A stretch of DNA of 64,000 nucleotides from Juglans regia (GCF_001411555.2 NC_049909.1:15310686-15374685); one strand, 5' to 3'. Shown: positions 44,191 to 56,344, counted from the first letter of the stretch. Notes: generated by a model from the letters alone, not told the origin. Made by a program: numbers and translations.

Positions 44191-44459
44191 AATCTTGTCG
44201 CCTCCCTGTTTACCTTTCTTGCTGCCTCTTTTCCTTGGGAAAGCTTTCCCGTCTCCAGGTAATCTTCTACTTCAACGGCTCACTTTGGTGTTCCGGACCC
44301 TATCTTTGCTACTTCGACCCCAATGGCTGGTATTTCGATTAGCCTCCTCTGAACTTCCCAGGGCAACTCTACCTCATCATTGGTCGACGCTGCCTTTGCT
44401 AGCTTATTTGCCACTACATTGTTCGCCTTTAGAATCTGCATTATAGAGAAATATTCGAA

Positions 44460-44864
44460 CTAGTTGTGAAGTGCAAGTGCCAGTACCTGCTCATGGTATT
44501 TCTTGAGTTTTTCTCTTTGAGTGGCATAGGCCCCCGTGACCTGGTTCACCACTATCTGGGAGTCTGCTTTCACTTCTACCTGTTTGGTGCCTAATGCCTT
44601 GGTGGCAGATAACCCCGCTATTAAGGCATCGTATTTTGCCTCATTATTGGTAGTCTTGAAGGTGAGCGTTGCCATATAATAATGTTCCTGTTTTTCTTTC
44701 GTGATGATGTGTACTCCTATACCACCCCCTATTCGACATGCCGACCCATCGACAAAGGCAGTCCAAGGTTTACCTAGACAGAGTGCCACGATTTCTACAA
44801 GGAAGCCGTTGAATTTAGCGACGAAATCTGCGAGGGCTTGACCTTTAATTGCGTTCCGGGGCAC
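44460..44864 (-). CDS. Element 1 second RNase H (archaeal-type) segment
   Basis: An open 134-codon segment contains FVDGSACRIGGGIGVHI, NNEAKYDALIAGL and VEVKADSQIVVNQVTG, carrying Asp, Glu and Asp in the RNase H order. A separate RNase H region lies just upstream (45213-44968). Such a duplicate RNase H is characteristic of Tat-type Gypsy elements. It belongs to the decayed pol and is not an independent gene; its first codon is an arbitrary ORF start. Confidence 0.8.
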   Translation of the reverse strand: MPRNAIKGQALADFVAKFNGFLVEIVALCLGKPWTAFVDGSACRIGGGIGVHIITKEKQEHYYMATLTFKTTNNEAKYDALIAGLSATKALGTKQVEVKADSQIVVNQVTGAYATQREKLKKYHEQVLALALHN

Positions 44865-44967
44865 ATAGCTGATTTCGAATTCACTGAGTTCAATTGACCT
44901 GCAACAAGGCTCTTGGATGAGTCTTGCTTCTGTAATACCCTTCGAAGAGGGTTTTCTGTTAAAACTT

Positions 44968-45962
44968 TTATGGGGTGGTTTGGAAGTACGGTTGCAGTTT
45001 TCTGGCGGCTACTATTAATGCGAATGCTAGCATCTCTATTTGCAGGTATCTAACTTTGGCGCCCTGCAAAGCGCGGCTCATGTAGTACACAGGTGCCTGA
45101 GTCCTTTCTTCCTCTTTCACTAAGGCGGCTGACACTGCTTGGGGGGATACTACCAAATATATGTACATAATATCTCCTTGGTTGGGCTGTTTTAGCAGGG
45201 GAGGGCTAGCCAATTATTTTTTCAATGCTTCAAACGCTCGGTCGCACTCCTCATTCTAAGGGTGCACTTACTTTGAAACTTGAAAAAATGGAAGGCACCT
45301 ATCTGTTGATCGCGATACGAACCTACTCAAGGCCGCTACTCTTCCTGCTAGACGCTGAGTGTCGTTGATGGTTCGAGGCGGCGCCATCCTCAAAATGGCT
45401 TCTATTTTTTCAGTGTTGGCCTCTATCCCCCTTTGTGAGACTATGAATCCCAAGAACTTACCTGAGCTCACCTTGGACATGCACTTACCTGGGTTCAGCT
45501 TCATCTTGTACTTTCGTAATATCGGAAAAGTCTCCTCAAGGTCTGTCAGTGCTGATCAGCCTCTTTACTTTCTACCAATAAGTTGTCTACATAAACTTCC
45601 ATAGTTTTCCGAATCTGGTGCTTAAACATCCAGTTAACTAACCTTTGGTATGTTGTCCTGGCGTTCTTTAATTCGAAAGGCATCACCCGATAGTAGTAAA
45701 GTCCCCTGTCTGTTATGAATGTCATATTTTCCTCGTCTGTCTTGTTCATCCTGATTTGGTTGTATCTGGAGTAAGCATTTATAAAGTTCAAAAATTTGTG
45801 TCCGGTTGTGGTGTCTACAATGATGTCAATTCGGGGAAGTGGAAAACTATCTTTGGGACAGGCTTTGTTAAGGTCAGTGAAGTCTACACACATCCGCCAC
45901 TTGCCATTGGCGTCTCCTGCTTGCCATAAATTGCATAAAAAATTGCTTAGCAAGCTCTTCAA
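44968..45962 (-). pseudogene. Element 1 reverse transcriptase and first RNase H, inactivated
   Basis: RT reads GKWRMCVDFTDLNKACPKDS and then FINAYSRYNQIRM, where the family has FMDAYSGYNQI; the catalytic Asp is Asn. Further on, MEVYVDNLLVESKEA stands where YVDD is expected, so the second Asp is also Asn. The thumb and connection (KFLGFIVSQRGIEANTEKIE, AALSRFVSRSTDRC) and RNase H (PVYYMSRALQGAKVRYLQIE, MLAFALIVAARKL) follow with frame breaks near 45540 and 45240. The N-terminal fingers and the protease are missing. Confidence 0.9.
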
Positions 45963-46529
45963 AGCTACTGATTGACCCGGGGCGAAGTGTCTCGAACCAT
46001 TCCTGCATTATTCCCTTCAGCGTTAGCGGGAAAGCATGACAAGCTATCGCCCCTGAAAAGCAGTGGAGGGTCATGTGTGCCTTGAAGTTCTCCAAGTGAT
46101 CAACGGGATCTTTAGACCCATCGTATAGATCAATCTGCAGCACCTTGAATCGATCTGGTAGGGGGACCGCCATGACCTCTGCACTGTAAGGGAGGTCTGT
46201 GCGGGTAAGGAGTTGCTCCACTAAAAAGGTGCCGCCCATCCTCTTCGCCATTTCCTTTTCTACCAAACTGCGTACTTCGTCGTGCATCTTTTTCTTCTCT
46301 ACCTCTCCGCCACTGACTTCTCTGTGCTATGTGCATCACCTTCAGGCTGTCTGTTTTGGGTTGAGGGGTTGTCCTTTTGTCTTCTTAGTTCCTCGTTATC
46401 TTTCTGCAATTGTTCCACAATGGCCATGACTTGTCTCAGTCTTTCCTCTGCTTTTGCTAACCTTTCTTTTGCTTTTGTCATGCTCTGTCCTGGATCTTGG
46501 TTGGCTTGTGATCGTGTGACAATTGGCAC
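45900..46529 (-). pseudogene. Element 1 gag, frameshifted and truncated
   Basis: It starts MPIVTRSQANQDPGQSM and continues into a heptad-rich coiled coil (ERLRQVMAIVEQLQKDNEEL). A frameshift near 46300 moves to the frame reading HDEVRSLVEKEMAKRMGG, LQIDLYDGSKDPVDHLENFK and FPLTLKGIMQEWFETLRPGS, the Retrotrans_gag core. After SSFEELAKQFFMQFMASRR it runs directly into RT sequence, so the C-terminal gag, protease and RT start have been deleted near 45905. Confidence 0.85.
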
Positions 46530-46552
46530 ATGAAAATCACGTTGAAGTCTAT

Positions 46553-46575
46553 AAGGATCCCACAGACGGAGCCAC
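46553..46575 (-). promoter_or_regulatory. Element 1 primer binding site region
   Basis: Directly inside the 5' LTR, the minus strand reads GTGGCTCCGTCTGTGGGATC. Element 2 has GTGCCGTCTGTGGGATAG at the same place. The shared CCGTCTGTGGGAT marks the tRNA-primer site. Confidence 0.7.
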
Positions 46576-47017
46576 TAATGAGGACGTGTTTTACTCCACC
46601 GACCATACGAAGGTCCTATGGTCACAGAATAGGAAGTGCTCTGTGCCCTGCATAAACTCCAATGCTTAAGTCGGTAACAATATAAATGTCAAAGTGTGTG
46701 ATAAGAGTCTACCTTTGTTCGTTACCTTTATTGATCTATTTATAGAAGAATGTGGTCTGAGGATCATTCACCTTGGTCCATGGCCTCTTCTGCTTGTCTC
46801 TCATTATCCCCTATTAACCGGAAAAGATGTCTCTCATTACACTAGGATCCACTCGAGGATCTTATCCCTGCAGAACCAGAGATGTCTCTCCTTGAGCTGC
46901 GGGACTTTTGTCTGAGGGAACCTTTGATGAAGGCCTTCGACATGCCTTTTGGAATGTATGGATAGGCTTGGCCTTTAGAGATGGGCTTGATGCCCAGGGG
47001 CCTAAATATCATCTCCA
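46576..47017 (-). repeat. Element 1, 5' LTR (442 bp) with TATA box
   Basis: It starts TAATGAGGACGTG, where the other LTR has TGTTGAGAATGTG, and ends CATCTCCA. On the minus strand CTATAAATAG at 46745-46736 is the likely promoter TATA. The 3' LTR lacks this region. Confidence 0.9.
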
Positions 47018-47022
47018 ATATA

Positions 47023-48929
47023 TTATCAGTTTATGTTGTTCAGTAGAAATGGTTCTTCTGCCCCTCCCATAAGCTTCCAATGTCTTAAACAAAGGGACAC
47101 TGAACTATGCCCATTGCTGGTTCCAGGTTGGTACCATAACTTCTAACTTTTCAAAGTTACTTGTGCATTGTCAATGAGCTGTCTATTTGCGTGATCGGTG
47201 CCAATGTCTTTCACACCTAATTTCAAGAAAGTTGCAATTAAGGCTGCGTTTGGATATTGAACTAAGTTGAGTTGAGTTGAGTTCTCTATAAATAATAGTG
47301 AGTTGAGATGATAGAGTGAGTTATATGTGGCCCACCTAAAATGAGTTTATATGTGTTTGGATGTTAAAATGAGTTTAGATATATTTATAGAAAGTTTAAA
47401 AAGGTTGTGGGTTCCACATGTAAAGATGTTTTAAATTCAGATGAGTTTAATAATTTGAGAGTTGAGTGTTTAGATGTTAGAATATATCTAAATTTAAACC
47501 GAATTCAACTAACAACCGAACGCATCCTAAGTGTTTCTTTTTAATGCGAGGTCACGGGTTAGTTGTTAATTAGTTGACATTGATACCTATGAGCAAAGTT
47601 ATTTTTTATTGTAGATTTTTTTGTTCAGAATCTTTTGTGATATATATATATATACATATTTTTTTGGACTGTTATGTGATATATTTTAAATAATTGTATA
47701 GGAGTATAATTACTTAAAACGTGATTAGAAAAAACAAATGGTACGATGAATAGTATGTCTTAAAATATACAATTGTTTCCGGCTGGGCTGAATGCCTCCA
47801 AGTGCACGTTTTAGCCATTATTAATTGAATGAATGGGTTACAGGCGTAAGCTGCGGCGACATTGTTTTTAAAGGAAAACACAAAATCTTTGTTTGGTGCG
47901 ATTCTCGAAAGAATCAAAGCAAGGCGCATTAAATATATTGGAAACCTCTAACTAAAGGTCGTAATGCATACATTACAAACCATATTTCAAATTTGGATGC
48001 ATCTAATAGTCATCTGGACCATCTCCGATTCCTTGTCGTAACTAAAGGGTATGCATGTGATTTCATTTGGATGTGCGTGCAGCCCTACAAGTCTTTTTGT
48101 ACCGTACGAGCGTCAACTCAACTATTCCCCCAATTAGATTTTTACCATTTTCTTTGAATTTCTTGATATTTAGTTATCAGATTATGTACTAGATTAAGAT
48201 CCCCTATGTTACGGTTACAGAAAGATCTCCCATATCCTCTCAAGATCAAGATCAAGATGAAGATGGAAAGATTTACCCCAAAGAAGATCAAGATAGAATC
48301 CTTCGATTATAGGCAACAGATGTATATAGAATATTAGACTAATTTGTATTTGATTTTAATCTTGCAACGTGTATATCAAAACACTATTATAAATACAAAG
48401 GATCACCACCCAGATTAGTTACGATGGTTTATAAAACCTTTACACCCTACTCATATTAATAGTTGATTTTAGTTTTTTTTTTAAAAATGAGTGTGCGACG
48501 CTTACGTATTCTATGATTATATCTAATATTACTTTTTCAACTTCTTTACAACGGAAAAGAGAGAGAGAGCATTGGATGAGATGGGGTTTTGAAATTGAGA
48601 GAGACAGAAAGAAGCATCAGCAAAAAAGAAAGGAAAGGAAATTGACCTTCGAACTGTGACATAGTTTTAGACCAGATTTATTACATTAGGTGTGCGGCGT
48701 AGGAAACTAAGACAGGCTGCTTAACAGAGTTTTCCATGTTTTTATAATGGTGATCAGCCACAGCAATGGAAGCTAAGAGAAAAGCTGAGAATTAGCGCCG
48801 GAGAGACAGAATGCATGCCTAACTAACATTCACGAATTCATGCGATCGAGGATCATCATCTTTACCTTGATTTGACTCCAATACTTTTAGCTGCGATTTG
48901 GTACCATTTTGAATAATCCTTTGTGGATG
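47023..48929. other. Spacer between the two LTR elements
   Basis: It contains a family 1 MITE at 47240-47530 (aggctgcgtttggatattga ... accgaacgcatccta) and a family 3-like fragment near 48470-48540. No gene is seen. Confidence 0.5.
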
Positions 48930-48934
48930 GATAT

Positions 48935-49679
48935 TGTTGATGTTGTGTTTTGTGGGTCTGGGCAACTTCACACTCCCGGTATACGAGCGATCACCTGCAC
49001 AGTAATTACTACGGGAGGAGGGACATCGGCGTTCGTTGATCCTCCGATGCTTAAGTCAGTATGGTGAAGAAGATGATAAAACAATAATGAAGATGATATC
49101 GATAGATTGACTGATTAAAGATGATTACCTTGTCCGCTGCTGGTAGTATCCTATTTATAGTTACCGACCAGGTCCCCACCATAGTGGGGTGTTACATAGC
49201 AGGGGATAATACGTTTACATTGTTGATTCACCGAGCTGCTCTTGCGTTGTCACCTTGCCGAGTCATAAAGAGCCTAGGCTTGTTGTGCGTTGCTCGAGCC
49301 CTAGGTCGCATTGAATGCGGCACATCTTCTGCTCTGGGCCGCATTGAATGCAGCAAAGTTTCTTCTCTGGGCCGCATTGAATGCGGCATGGTTTCTACTC
49401 TAGACCATATTAAATACGGCATGGTTTCTGTCCCGAGTCCCTTCTATCTGGTGATGTATGCCGTGTTTCTTCATTCTCAAGTTTTGTTTACATCTTTTGT
49501 CACCTCAGTATGGCTCAACCCGAACTTCCTGCCTGAGCCTTGATCTAGGTATTACTGTTTGATCCAGACCAGGTGATATGGCTGGGCCTTGCCTCCAGCC
49601 CAATCCAACCCAGACCATATATCTTGATCGTGACCTGGGCCCATTATTTGGGCCCAACATAAGGGATTTTATCCCTTCA
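48935..49679 (-). repeat. Element 2, 3' LTR (745 bp)
   Basis: It starts TGTTGATGTTGTG and ends ATCCCTTCA. On the minus strand CTATAAATAG at 49160-49151 is the presumed TATA. It includes repeats of GCCGCATTGAATGCGGCA-type words at about 49305-49420. Confidence 0.9.
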
Positions 49680-50068
49680 TAGTACCCCGTTAATTTTTAG
49701 CACACTTGTGAGCTGGAAATTCCAAGATTCTACTTCTTTCATTTCGTGTTTTATGCCATTGTTGAGGCTAACCGATCTCTCCTTAATCATTTATGCCAGT
49801 CTTATTAATTAATGTTGCTTTATGACGTGCCAATCTCGCCGGGGGTTGGTTTGTTCAGCACACACGTGCGGTAGGCAAACGTCACGCCATATGCCTGCAG
49901 CCGAGGTGTCTCTTCAAATTTCATGTCGTCGTTTCGTTATATTGTCCCTATTTATTTCTTCTTTCTCATTCCTTCTCCTCTTTCTTCCCTTTCGTCTTCA
50001 TATTGCACTTCTTCTTTCATCTTTCTGAAGCCTTAAGAGTTTTCCCCATTCTCTCATCTACTCTCACC

Positions 50069-53000
50069 ATGACTAAGCAAAAAGCGAGCGAAGCCCATTT
50101 CAACTATTATGATGGATCACACTGGACGTCATCCATGACTAACAACGAACTCCGATCGTTTTGTCGAGAGTTTTTCAATCCTGCTGAGATTGCCCTAGAA
50201 ATTCCCCAACCTCGTGTCACAATGGTGGATGAGCAGGGTCTGTCAACGAAGGTGGCCCTCTATACTCACATGTTTTCTATTGGGTTGCGCTTGCCATTCT
50301 GCCGTCCAGTGAGCGACATCTTGGACTTCTTGAAACTTGCTTCTGCGCAACTCAACCCAAACGCTTGGCATTTGGTTCTAGCAAGTTGTGTGGCCTTTCG
50401 AATCGTTTTGAGCAGGTCAGAGGATTACCCAGACCTAACTGCTCGGGAATTTTTGAGTGTGTACCGAATCAATCGGCTTGATGGGAACTGTTGTGGCTTC
50501 CAGTCCTATTCTACCGAAAGGTGCTTCACTAATTTGGAGAGACGTTATTCTTCGATAAAGGAATGGCGCCGGCGATTCTTTTTAGTGAGAGGCTCTAGCT
50601 AGGAATGCCCTGAGGGGGAGATCGAATACAATGAGTTCCCAGTTCGATCCGTTTGGGGTAAGGTTCCAACCACTAAATCCCTTGCAATTACGTTATCAAA
50701 GAGGGAGGAATTTAGAGTTGCCTATGGAATATCATGGGTGATGGCTCACCCCGACCTAGCCGAAACAATTGCGTTATTAAATGACGACTACATTCGTCAC
50801 TATCTAGTTCTCCCGCACCGCAATCACATGTTAGGTGGTGACTTCTTATCGGGTCCACTCTCTCCAAAAAGAGAGAAACGCCGCGCAGCTTCCCTTCTCA
50901 AAGGTAACCGCACCAAGCGGTCCCTCACAGAGGAAGGGACATATGCTCCCACCCAGTCAATTCCTACCAAAGAGATTCCAGCCACTTTGCCGTGTCCCGC
51001 CAAGCCAGACGCCCCTTGTAAGAAGAAGAGGGACTCTCAACAAGTCGCCTCTGAGGGCGGTTCTGGTCGAGTCGCTCCAGAGAGTGGCTCTCACCAAGTG
51101 GCTCCAGAGGGTGTCTTCCACCGAGCTGCTCCGAAGAGTAGCTCCCACCGAGTCGCTCCAAGGATAGCTCCCAGGGAGCCCCATCGGAGGGCAATACTCA
51201 CTGAGCTGTAAAGAGTTCCCACCTAATCGTTCCAGATATCAACCTTCCTGGAGGTAACTCTTTGAGACTTCTAAGCTCATTCCCTTTGTTAAACTCATTT
51301 GAGTAGAGGATGATGGCGTTGAGCCTTGTTTTGTAGGCCTTGCAAGGGAAGAAGGAACAGAAGATGTCGTTGTCTTTCTTTTTGCTTCGGCCTTTGAAGA
51401 CCCAATGTCTCGGGGTCTGGGGTAGGCGACAGGTGCTTTCCTTCCTTCGAGGAGGCTCTCCTTGAGGAGGAAGTCCCCCCTACACAGGCGACCACCTCGC
51501 TTTGAAGAAATGCTTGCCGAGTTTGAGGCATCCTTTGAGGAGTGTTTCACCAACTCCCTTGTTCAACCCTCGGAGCCCTATGGCCTAGCTCACCCTGGTG
51601 GTCTTTCAATCCCCATTCCTGTCGTCCTACCTTTAGAGACAGAGGTACCTTTTGTCGGGCGAGGGGTTAAACTTTTCTGAGACTGTGGGGCCGCGCTCCA
51701 TGGGGGTTGCCAATCTGATGGAGACTATGGAGCCACATCTCGAGGGGTTGCGGAACCCATTCCCCCTGAAGTTCCAGTGTTCTCACCAGTGTTGGGACAG
51801 GCCGTCTAGCCAGGTCCCTCAACAATCCCAGAATCTTCCCCTTCGGTGGGCGTTGCTCAGGTATCTGTTCTTCTTTGTTTTTCTTCCTATATTCATCATT
51901 CGTTATTTTTCCTTATGCCGAGACAATTATTTGTCTTAGGAAAGCCATGTCCTTCAGGCTGAGTCTCCTCCTCTTCCTCAAGAAGACTTTGTGATAGTGG
52001 AGACGGAGGACGATTCTTCCCCTGCCTACAACCCTCCCCCCCTAATGGCTGCCTGCTCTGGAGTTGCTCAAGGCCGGAGTTCGGCCCAAGCTGAGGGGCT
52101 GCCAGGTTCCCAATTCATCCTCCTGTTGAAGTTTCTTCTCTGCATGAGGAAGAAACTAGTCCACCTCTCATACACGTTGAGGTTGTTCTGCTGTTGGTGC
52201 TTGCCGAGCCACCTCCACCTTCTGGGCCAAGGAGTTCACAGGGTCCCGGGTCGGGCTATAGGAAGGCCCGGGTGGAATCTTTCAAAGCCCATGCTTAGAG
52301 GTTCAGGCCTATTTTCACCAACATCAGTACCCTTCCTACATTGCCATTTCGGTTTTTGATACTTTGCTAATGACCTTGGTTGCTGTTGATTTCACACGCT
52401 GCAGACCAGCTAGCCGATTTGGTTTCTCAAGAGCAAGAGGCTCTTGAAGAAGATTTCAGAGCTGGGAGGGCGTTAAACAAGTTGCTGAACCTTCAAAGGG
52501 AGAAGTTGATGCGTGATATGCGCGCTCTTGAGGTGGAGAATGAGTGCTTGATAGGGTATAACGCGCTCTGCCACCAGAAGATTCGTGACTAGTGGAAAGA
52601 GGCTAAGAAGACAGAAAAGTTGCTGAAGGCAGTGGCCATGGAGCTAGGGGTTAAGGATAAGGAACTCCAACTGAAGGACGTGGAGATAGACATACTCCAA
52701 ACTAAGATGTCTGTAATAGCTGATGATTTTGTATCTGCACAGAGAGACCTTGATGCTCTTCAAGCATAATCTCCCTTTTTGCCAAGCTAGACAATGTCTG
52801 CTCTGAGGCTCTGAGAATTGAGCGCGAACTTGAGTTCGCTCGGCAAGCGCTGAAGTAGAGTGAAGAAATCGTTGGAGCATTGGCAAATGTGAAAGAACGT
52901 TTAGCCGAGCTAGAGCGCAAGCTGTAGTTTGCTCATGAAGTGCTAAGGCAAAATGAGGAAACAATCGAGGCACTGGCGAGCGAGAATAAGCGCGTTACCC

Positions 53001-53413
53001 AGATTTGAGTTCGTATGTTCCATAGGTACATGGGAATAGCCAAATAGGGAGACATAACGAAGGGTCTAGCCCACACCTCAGTCTCCCACATGGAGTCTTC
53101 TTTGAAGGCAGCTCAAGACCGCGCAAACCTGCAAGAGTCCCAAATCCGAAAGGCTCCCGGCCTTCGCGACAAAGCCTTGATTAATGGGTATAAAGAAGGT
53201 CTCGAGCGTCTTCAAGAAATTCTTCTTCAGAACCCCAAGACCAATCTTCATACTCTGAATCTTCGAAAGATCTCACCGAATATGAATACTTATGAGAAAA
53301 TGCTTATGTGGGGAGTAGAGGACAGGCCCTTAGCCTTCCGTGGCACCCCTCTTAGTTCCCAGTTTCTCTTGATGTCGCTTGCATCTATTTGTTGGTCTTC
53401 TTTTTCTTTGTAA
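50069..53413 (+). pseudogene. Element 2 extra gene (Transposase_28-like head, coiled-coil tail)
   Basis: The ATG at 50069 (MTKQKASEAHFNYYDGSHWT) opens a 178-codon frame ending at TAG 50600-50602. The frame continues unbroken after the stop to 51211 (GISWVMAHPDLAETIALLND), so one nonsense change separates the two parts. The Transposase_28-like block includes LPFCRPVSDILDFLKLASAQ, YPDLTAREFLSVYR and WRRRFFLVRG. Residues coded by about 51035-51175 repeat a VAPE-containing unit of about 11 residues. Downstream, likely introns (for example a GT donor near 51860 and acceptors near 51938 and 52404) lead to a long coiled coil (DQLADLVSQEQEALEEDFRA) and a tail GLERLQEILLQNPKTNLHTL. Stops in the coiled-coil part suggest decay. 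Orientation is opposite to pol. Function unknown. Confidence 0.75.
51035..51175 (+). repeat. In-frame 33-bp repeats in the element 2 extra gene
   Basis: Four to five copies of a degenerate unit code for S-x-x-VAPE-x-x-type 11-residue repeats (QVASEGGSGRVAPESGSHQV, then APEGVFHRAAPKSSSHRV). They lie in a charged linker after the globular part. Confidence 0.7.
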
Positions 53414-53529
53414 TATTGACAATAGCCATGAAAATGATCCACTTTGACTTGACATATATCTTCTGTTTGTTTATGTATAGCCTATTGTATTTGCTAGCCT
53501 TTCTTCTTTATTTAACTGTTTAACTTCAT

Positions 53530-54360
53530 TCATCGTTGATGGAGATTCAATGCTAGAAGAGTGGCGTGCGAGGCCCCTTTCCTGTAGATGGGTACCGAGC
53601 GGGTACCTTGGTAAGAGTGAATGTCGCGTGGCGGCCTCTCTTACCGACCCAGTCCCTGGTAGAGTCTTTATATTCGTATGGATGTATGCCAGCAGCTTGT
53701 GCGCTACCATTGCTATTTCTAAGCCTGCATGGGGTTTCATAACTTTGATAACTTAGACAAAGTAATATACCTCTGGTTTGTCTGGATTGGACTGTTTCTA
53801 GGCCTTTGATTTTTCCTCATTTTGTTGTTGTTGTATTCTGTAGTCCTTTACTTGTCGAGCCTGTGCTTAGGCGTTCACCGTGCAGCAATCTTTGTCGTGT
53901 ACCGAGCAGGTTCTTTGTAGGGGTGCTTGCCAAGTGGCTATTCTCCGCACCAATCCGAATTCCTGCCAAGTCCTCATGTCCGCGCAGACCTGTATTTAGC
54001 TTTTGATGAAATTTTGATAATTCGCACAAAATAATATACCTCAGGTTTTGTCTGGGCTCGGTTGATTTGAAACTTTTGATTTTTCCTCTTTCTCGCTCGC
54101 TGTATCCCGTAGTCTTTTACTTGCTGAGCCTTTGTTAGGGCATCTAACACATAGTTATCTTTGTTGGTACATAGCAGATTCTCGTGTTGTGGTGCTCGGC
54201 GAATGGAAATTCTACAAATCAGACTAAATTCTTGTTGAGTTTTCATGCACGTGCAGATGCATAATGACAATTCGCGTTCTACTTTCTTCATTCTTGGACC
54301 TATTGTATTATGTAGTTCTCTTACTTGTCGAGCCTGTGTTTAGGCGTTTACCATGCGGTG
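53530..54360. repeat. Element 2 degenerate repeats, about 260 bp
   Basis: About three diverged units share acttgtcgagcctgtg.ttaggcgt, taatatacctc.ggtttgtctgg and a tgatttttcctc word. No coding sequence. Confidence 0.6.
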
Positions 54361-54559
54361 CCACTTTTACGGATGTGGGCGTCTTAACTTACTGTTGAGA
54401 CGGCGCTACTGTTACATTCATGTTTATCCTGATGCTACTTTTACTGACGTCTATTCGTTTCTTGTTAGATTCGAATGTTGTTCCACTCCTGTTGGCACAG
54501 CCGTGCCAGCTTTTAATTTCACCACGTGCCTTGCGCAACACGTTGGTTGAAGCTTCGCA

Positions 54560-54932
54560 TTTAGCCTTCTTATTAACTGCTCTATGAACTTCATGTAATG
54601 CGCCAATTGGGATTTTCCGTAATTAATCTTCTCATTAAATGCTCTCCAAACTCTACGTAATGTGCCAGTTGAGATTTCCTGTAATTAATATCCTCACTAA
54701 CTGCTTTCCGAACTCTGCGTAATGCGCCAGTTGGGATTTCCTGTAATTAATCTCCTCATTAACTGCTCTCTGAACTCTGCGTAATGCGCCAATTGGGGTT
54801 TTTCATAACTAATCTCCTCATTAATTGCTCTTCGAACTCTGCGCAATACGGCGGTTGGGATTTCCCGTAATTAATCTTTTCATTAACTGCTCTCTTAACT
54901 CTGCGTAATGCGCCGGTTGGGATTTCCCGTAT
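54560..54932. repeat. Element 2 tandem array, about 62 bp x 6
   Basis: The unit is built from gtaatgcgccagttgggatt, tcctgtaattaatctcctca and ttaactgctctccgaactct. Six consecutive copies are clear. Confidence 0.92.
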
Positions 54933-55880
54933 TCTTGAATCTCAAGGGCCTACGCTTTCCCATGGGGGACACGTGGGCGACCCGGGAGGCTTTAGGGACA
55001 CATGGTTGCCCAAGGAGGTCCCAGGAGTTGTTGTACCTCGGGGACATTAAGCGTCACTCTCACCTATAAAAGGGTCCCTTCCCTTTTCCTGGGAAACTCA
55101 CCCCACCTCGTATCTCTTTTCTTCCTCCCAAGCTTGGCAACCTTCTATGGCTCGCTTCTTTTCTCTCGTGTTTTACGAGGGGCGATGCTTTCTTCTTTGG
55201 TGCTCAGGCCGTCGCTGGTTATGGCAGTTTGAGTTTCGAAGAAGAAACAAGTTTTACATATGTCTTGTCCTTGCCCTTTTGCTTATGACACATCGCTTGT
55301 TCTTGCCCCCTTGTTTATAGGGGTCAACTTCCGTAAGCAATGCATCAGAACTTGCGTCCTACGAGTTATGTACGGTGCTCGATCAAGGCGGTGGTGCGGC
55401 AGCCACGGTTGAGGAGGGCAGGAACAGATGGTTCAAAGGGGCAATAAAATCTTTAGAGTTGATTTCTCTTTCTCCCTACTGACCCTTTGTTTGTAAGGAT
55501 GCCCCTTCCCCCTGCCCAGCCTTGAATCCCAATTCGCCTTTTGGAGATCCTGGGTAGGGTGCCGCTGGATTCCCTTCCCCCGAGAAAGAAAGATAAGCGT
55601 CCCTTTAGGGGAGATGCAACTTTGCTGTTGAGCATTTTAGTTCTGCTTAGACGAACCCGGACCGACAAGGCATTCGTCTTCTTGGGGGGGAAGTCACTCT
55701 GCCAATCTCCCTATTCCGTCTGGCCATGGTGTTACTGCTGAGCTCTTCACCTTGTCTGGTCAGAGCGGGATTCTACTGGATGGCTTCTTCTTTGATGGAG
55801 ATATTGTACTGCCGATCACCTTATTCTTATCCGGATGAGATTTACTTTTCATTTTTTGTAGCTTTTGCCAATATAATATT
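54933..55880. other. Element 2 spacer between arrays
   Basis: No family-like ORF is present. A TATA-like CTATAAAAGG on the plus strand lies at about 55063-55072, followed by a C/T-rich leader-like tract. It may be a chance match or an internal promoter. Confidence 0.35.
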
Positions 55881-56225
55881 CTTCATGTACCTCTGTTTGT
55901 TATCCTATTTGGGAAATAAAAGGATTTTGTTGTTTTTGTACATCTGTTTGCCCGACCTTTGGCTTTTATTCCGCTTTTGTTGATGCGATATTCTTCTTGT
56001 CGCCCTGTTTGTAACCCTGTTCGAGAAATAAAAGGACTTTGTTGTTTTTGTACATCTGTTTGCACGACCTTTGGCTCTGCTTTTGTTGACGTGATATTCT
56101 TCTTGTCGCCCTGTTTGTAACCCTGTTCAGGAAATAAAAGGACTTTGTTGTTTTTGTACATCTGTTTGCATGACCTTTGGCTTTTATTCCGCTTTTGTTG
56201 ACGCGATATTCTTCTTGTCGCCCTG
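55880..56225. repeat. Element 2 tandem array, about 110-120 bp x 3
   Basis: The unit contains gatattcttcttgtcgccct, aaataaaaggactttgttg and gtacatctgtttgcacgacc. Minus-strand ORFs across it are repeat-driven. Confidence 0.9.
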
Positions 56226-56344
56226 CCGATGTGAAGTTTCTTCCGAGCTGTCGTTTAACTCTTGCTTCGTTTAATTGGGTGACCGAACTTGCATCCTATG
56301 AAGGCCTGGTTTCTATATAAAATAATTTTGTGTACCTTTTTTGT

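Larger units (their letters stand above)
38984..47022 (-). mobile_element. LTR retrotransposon 1 (Ty3/Gypsy, Tat type), defective
   Basis: ATATA at 38984-38988 and 47018-47022 flank an 8029-bp element with LTRs at both ends. Pol runs on the minus strand: gag, RT, RNase H, a second (archaeal-type) RNase H, integrase. Next, toward the 3' LTR, come a tandem array and a plus-strand extra gene. Two RNase H domains plus an antisense extra ORF between pol and the 3' LTR are known marks of the Tat lineage. The 5-bp AT-only TSD is weak evidence by itself but agrees with the LTR borders. Confidence 0.88.

Noticed and set aside
49305..49420. GCCGCATTGAATGCGGC repeats as a possible independent regulatory array
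   Set aside because: They lie inside both LTRs of element 2 and vary in number between them; treated as LTR internal repeats.
55063..55072. CTATAAAAGG as a promoter of a new gene
   Set aside because: No downstream ORF with family features; it lies between tandem arrays of an LTR element. Recorded only as a weak signal.
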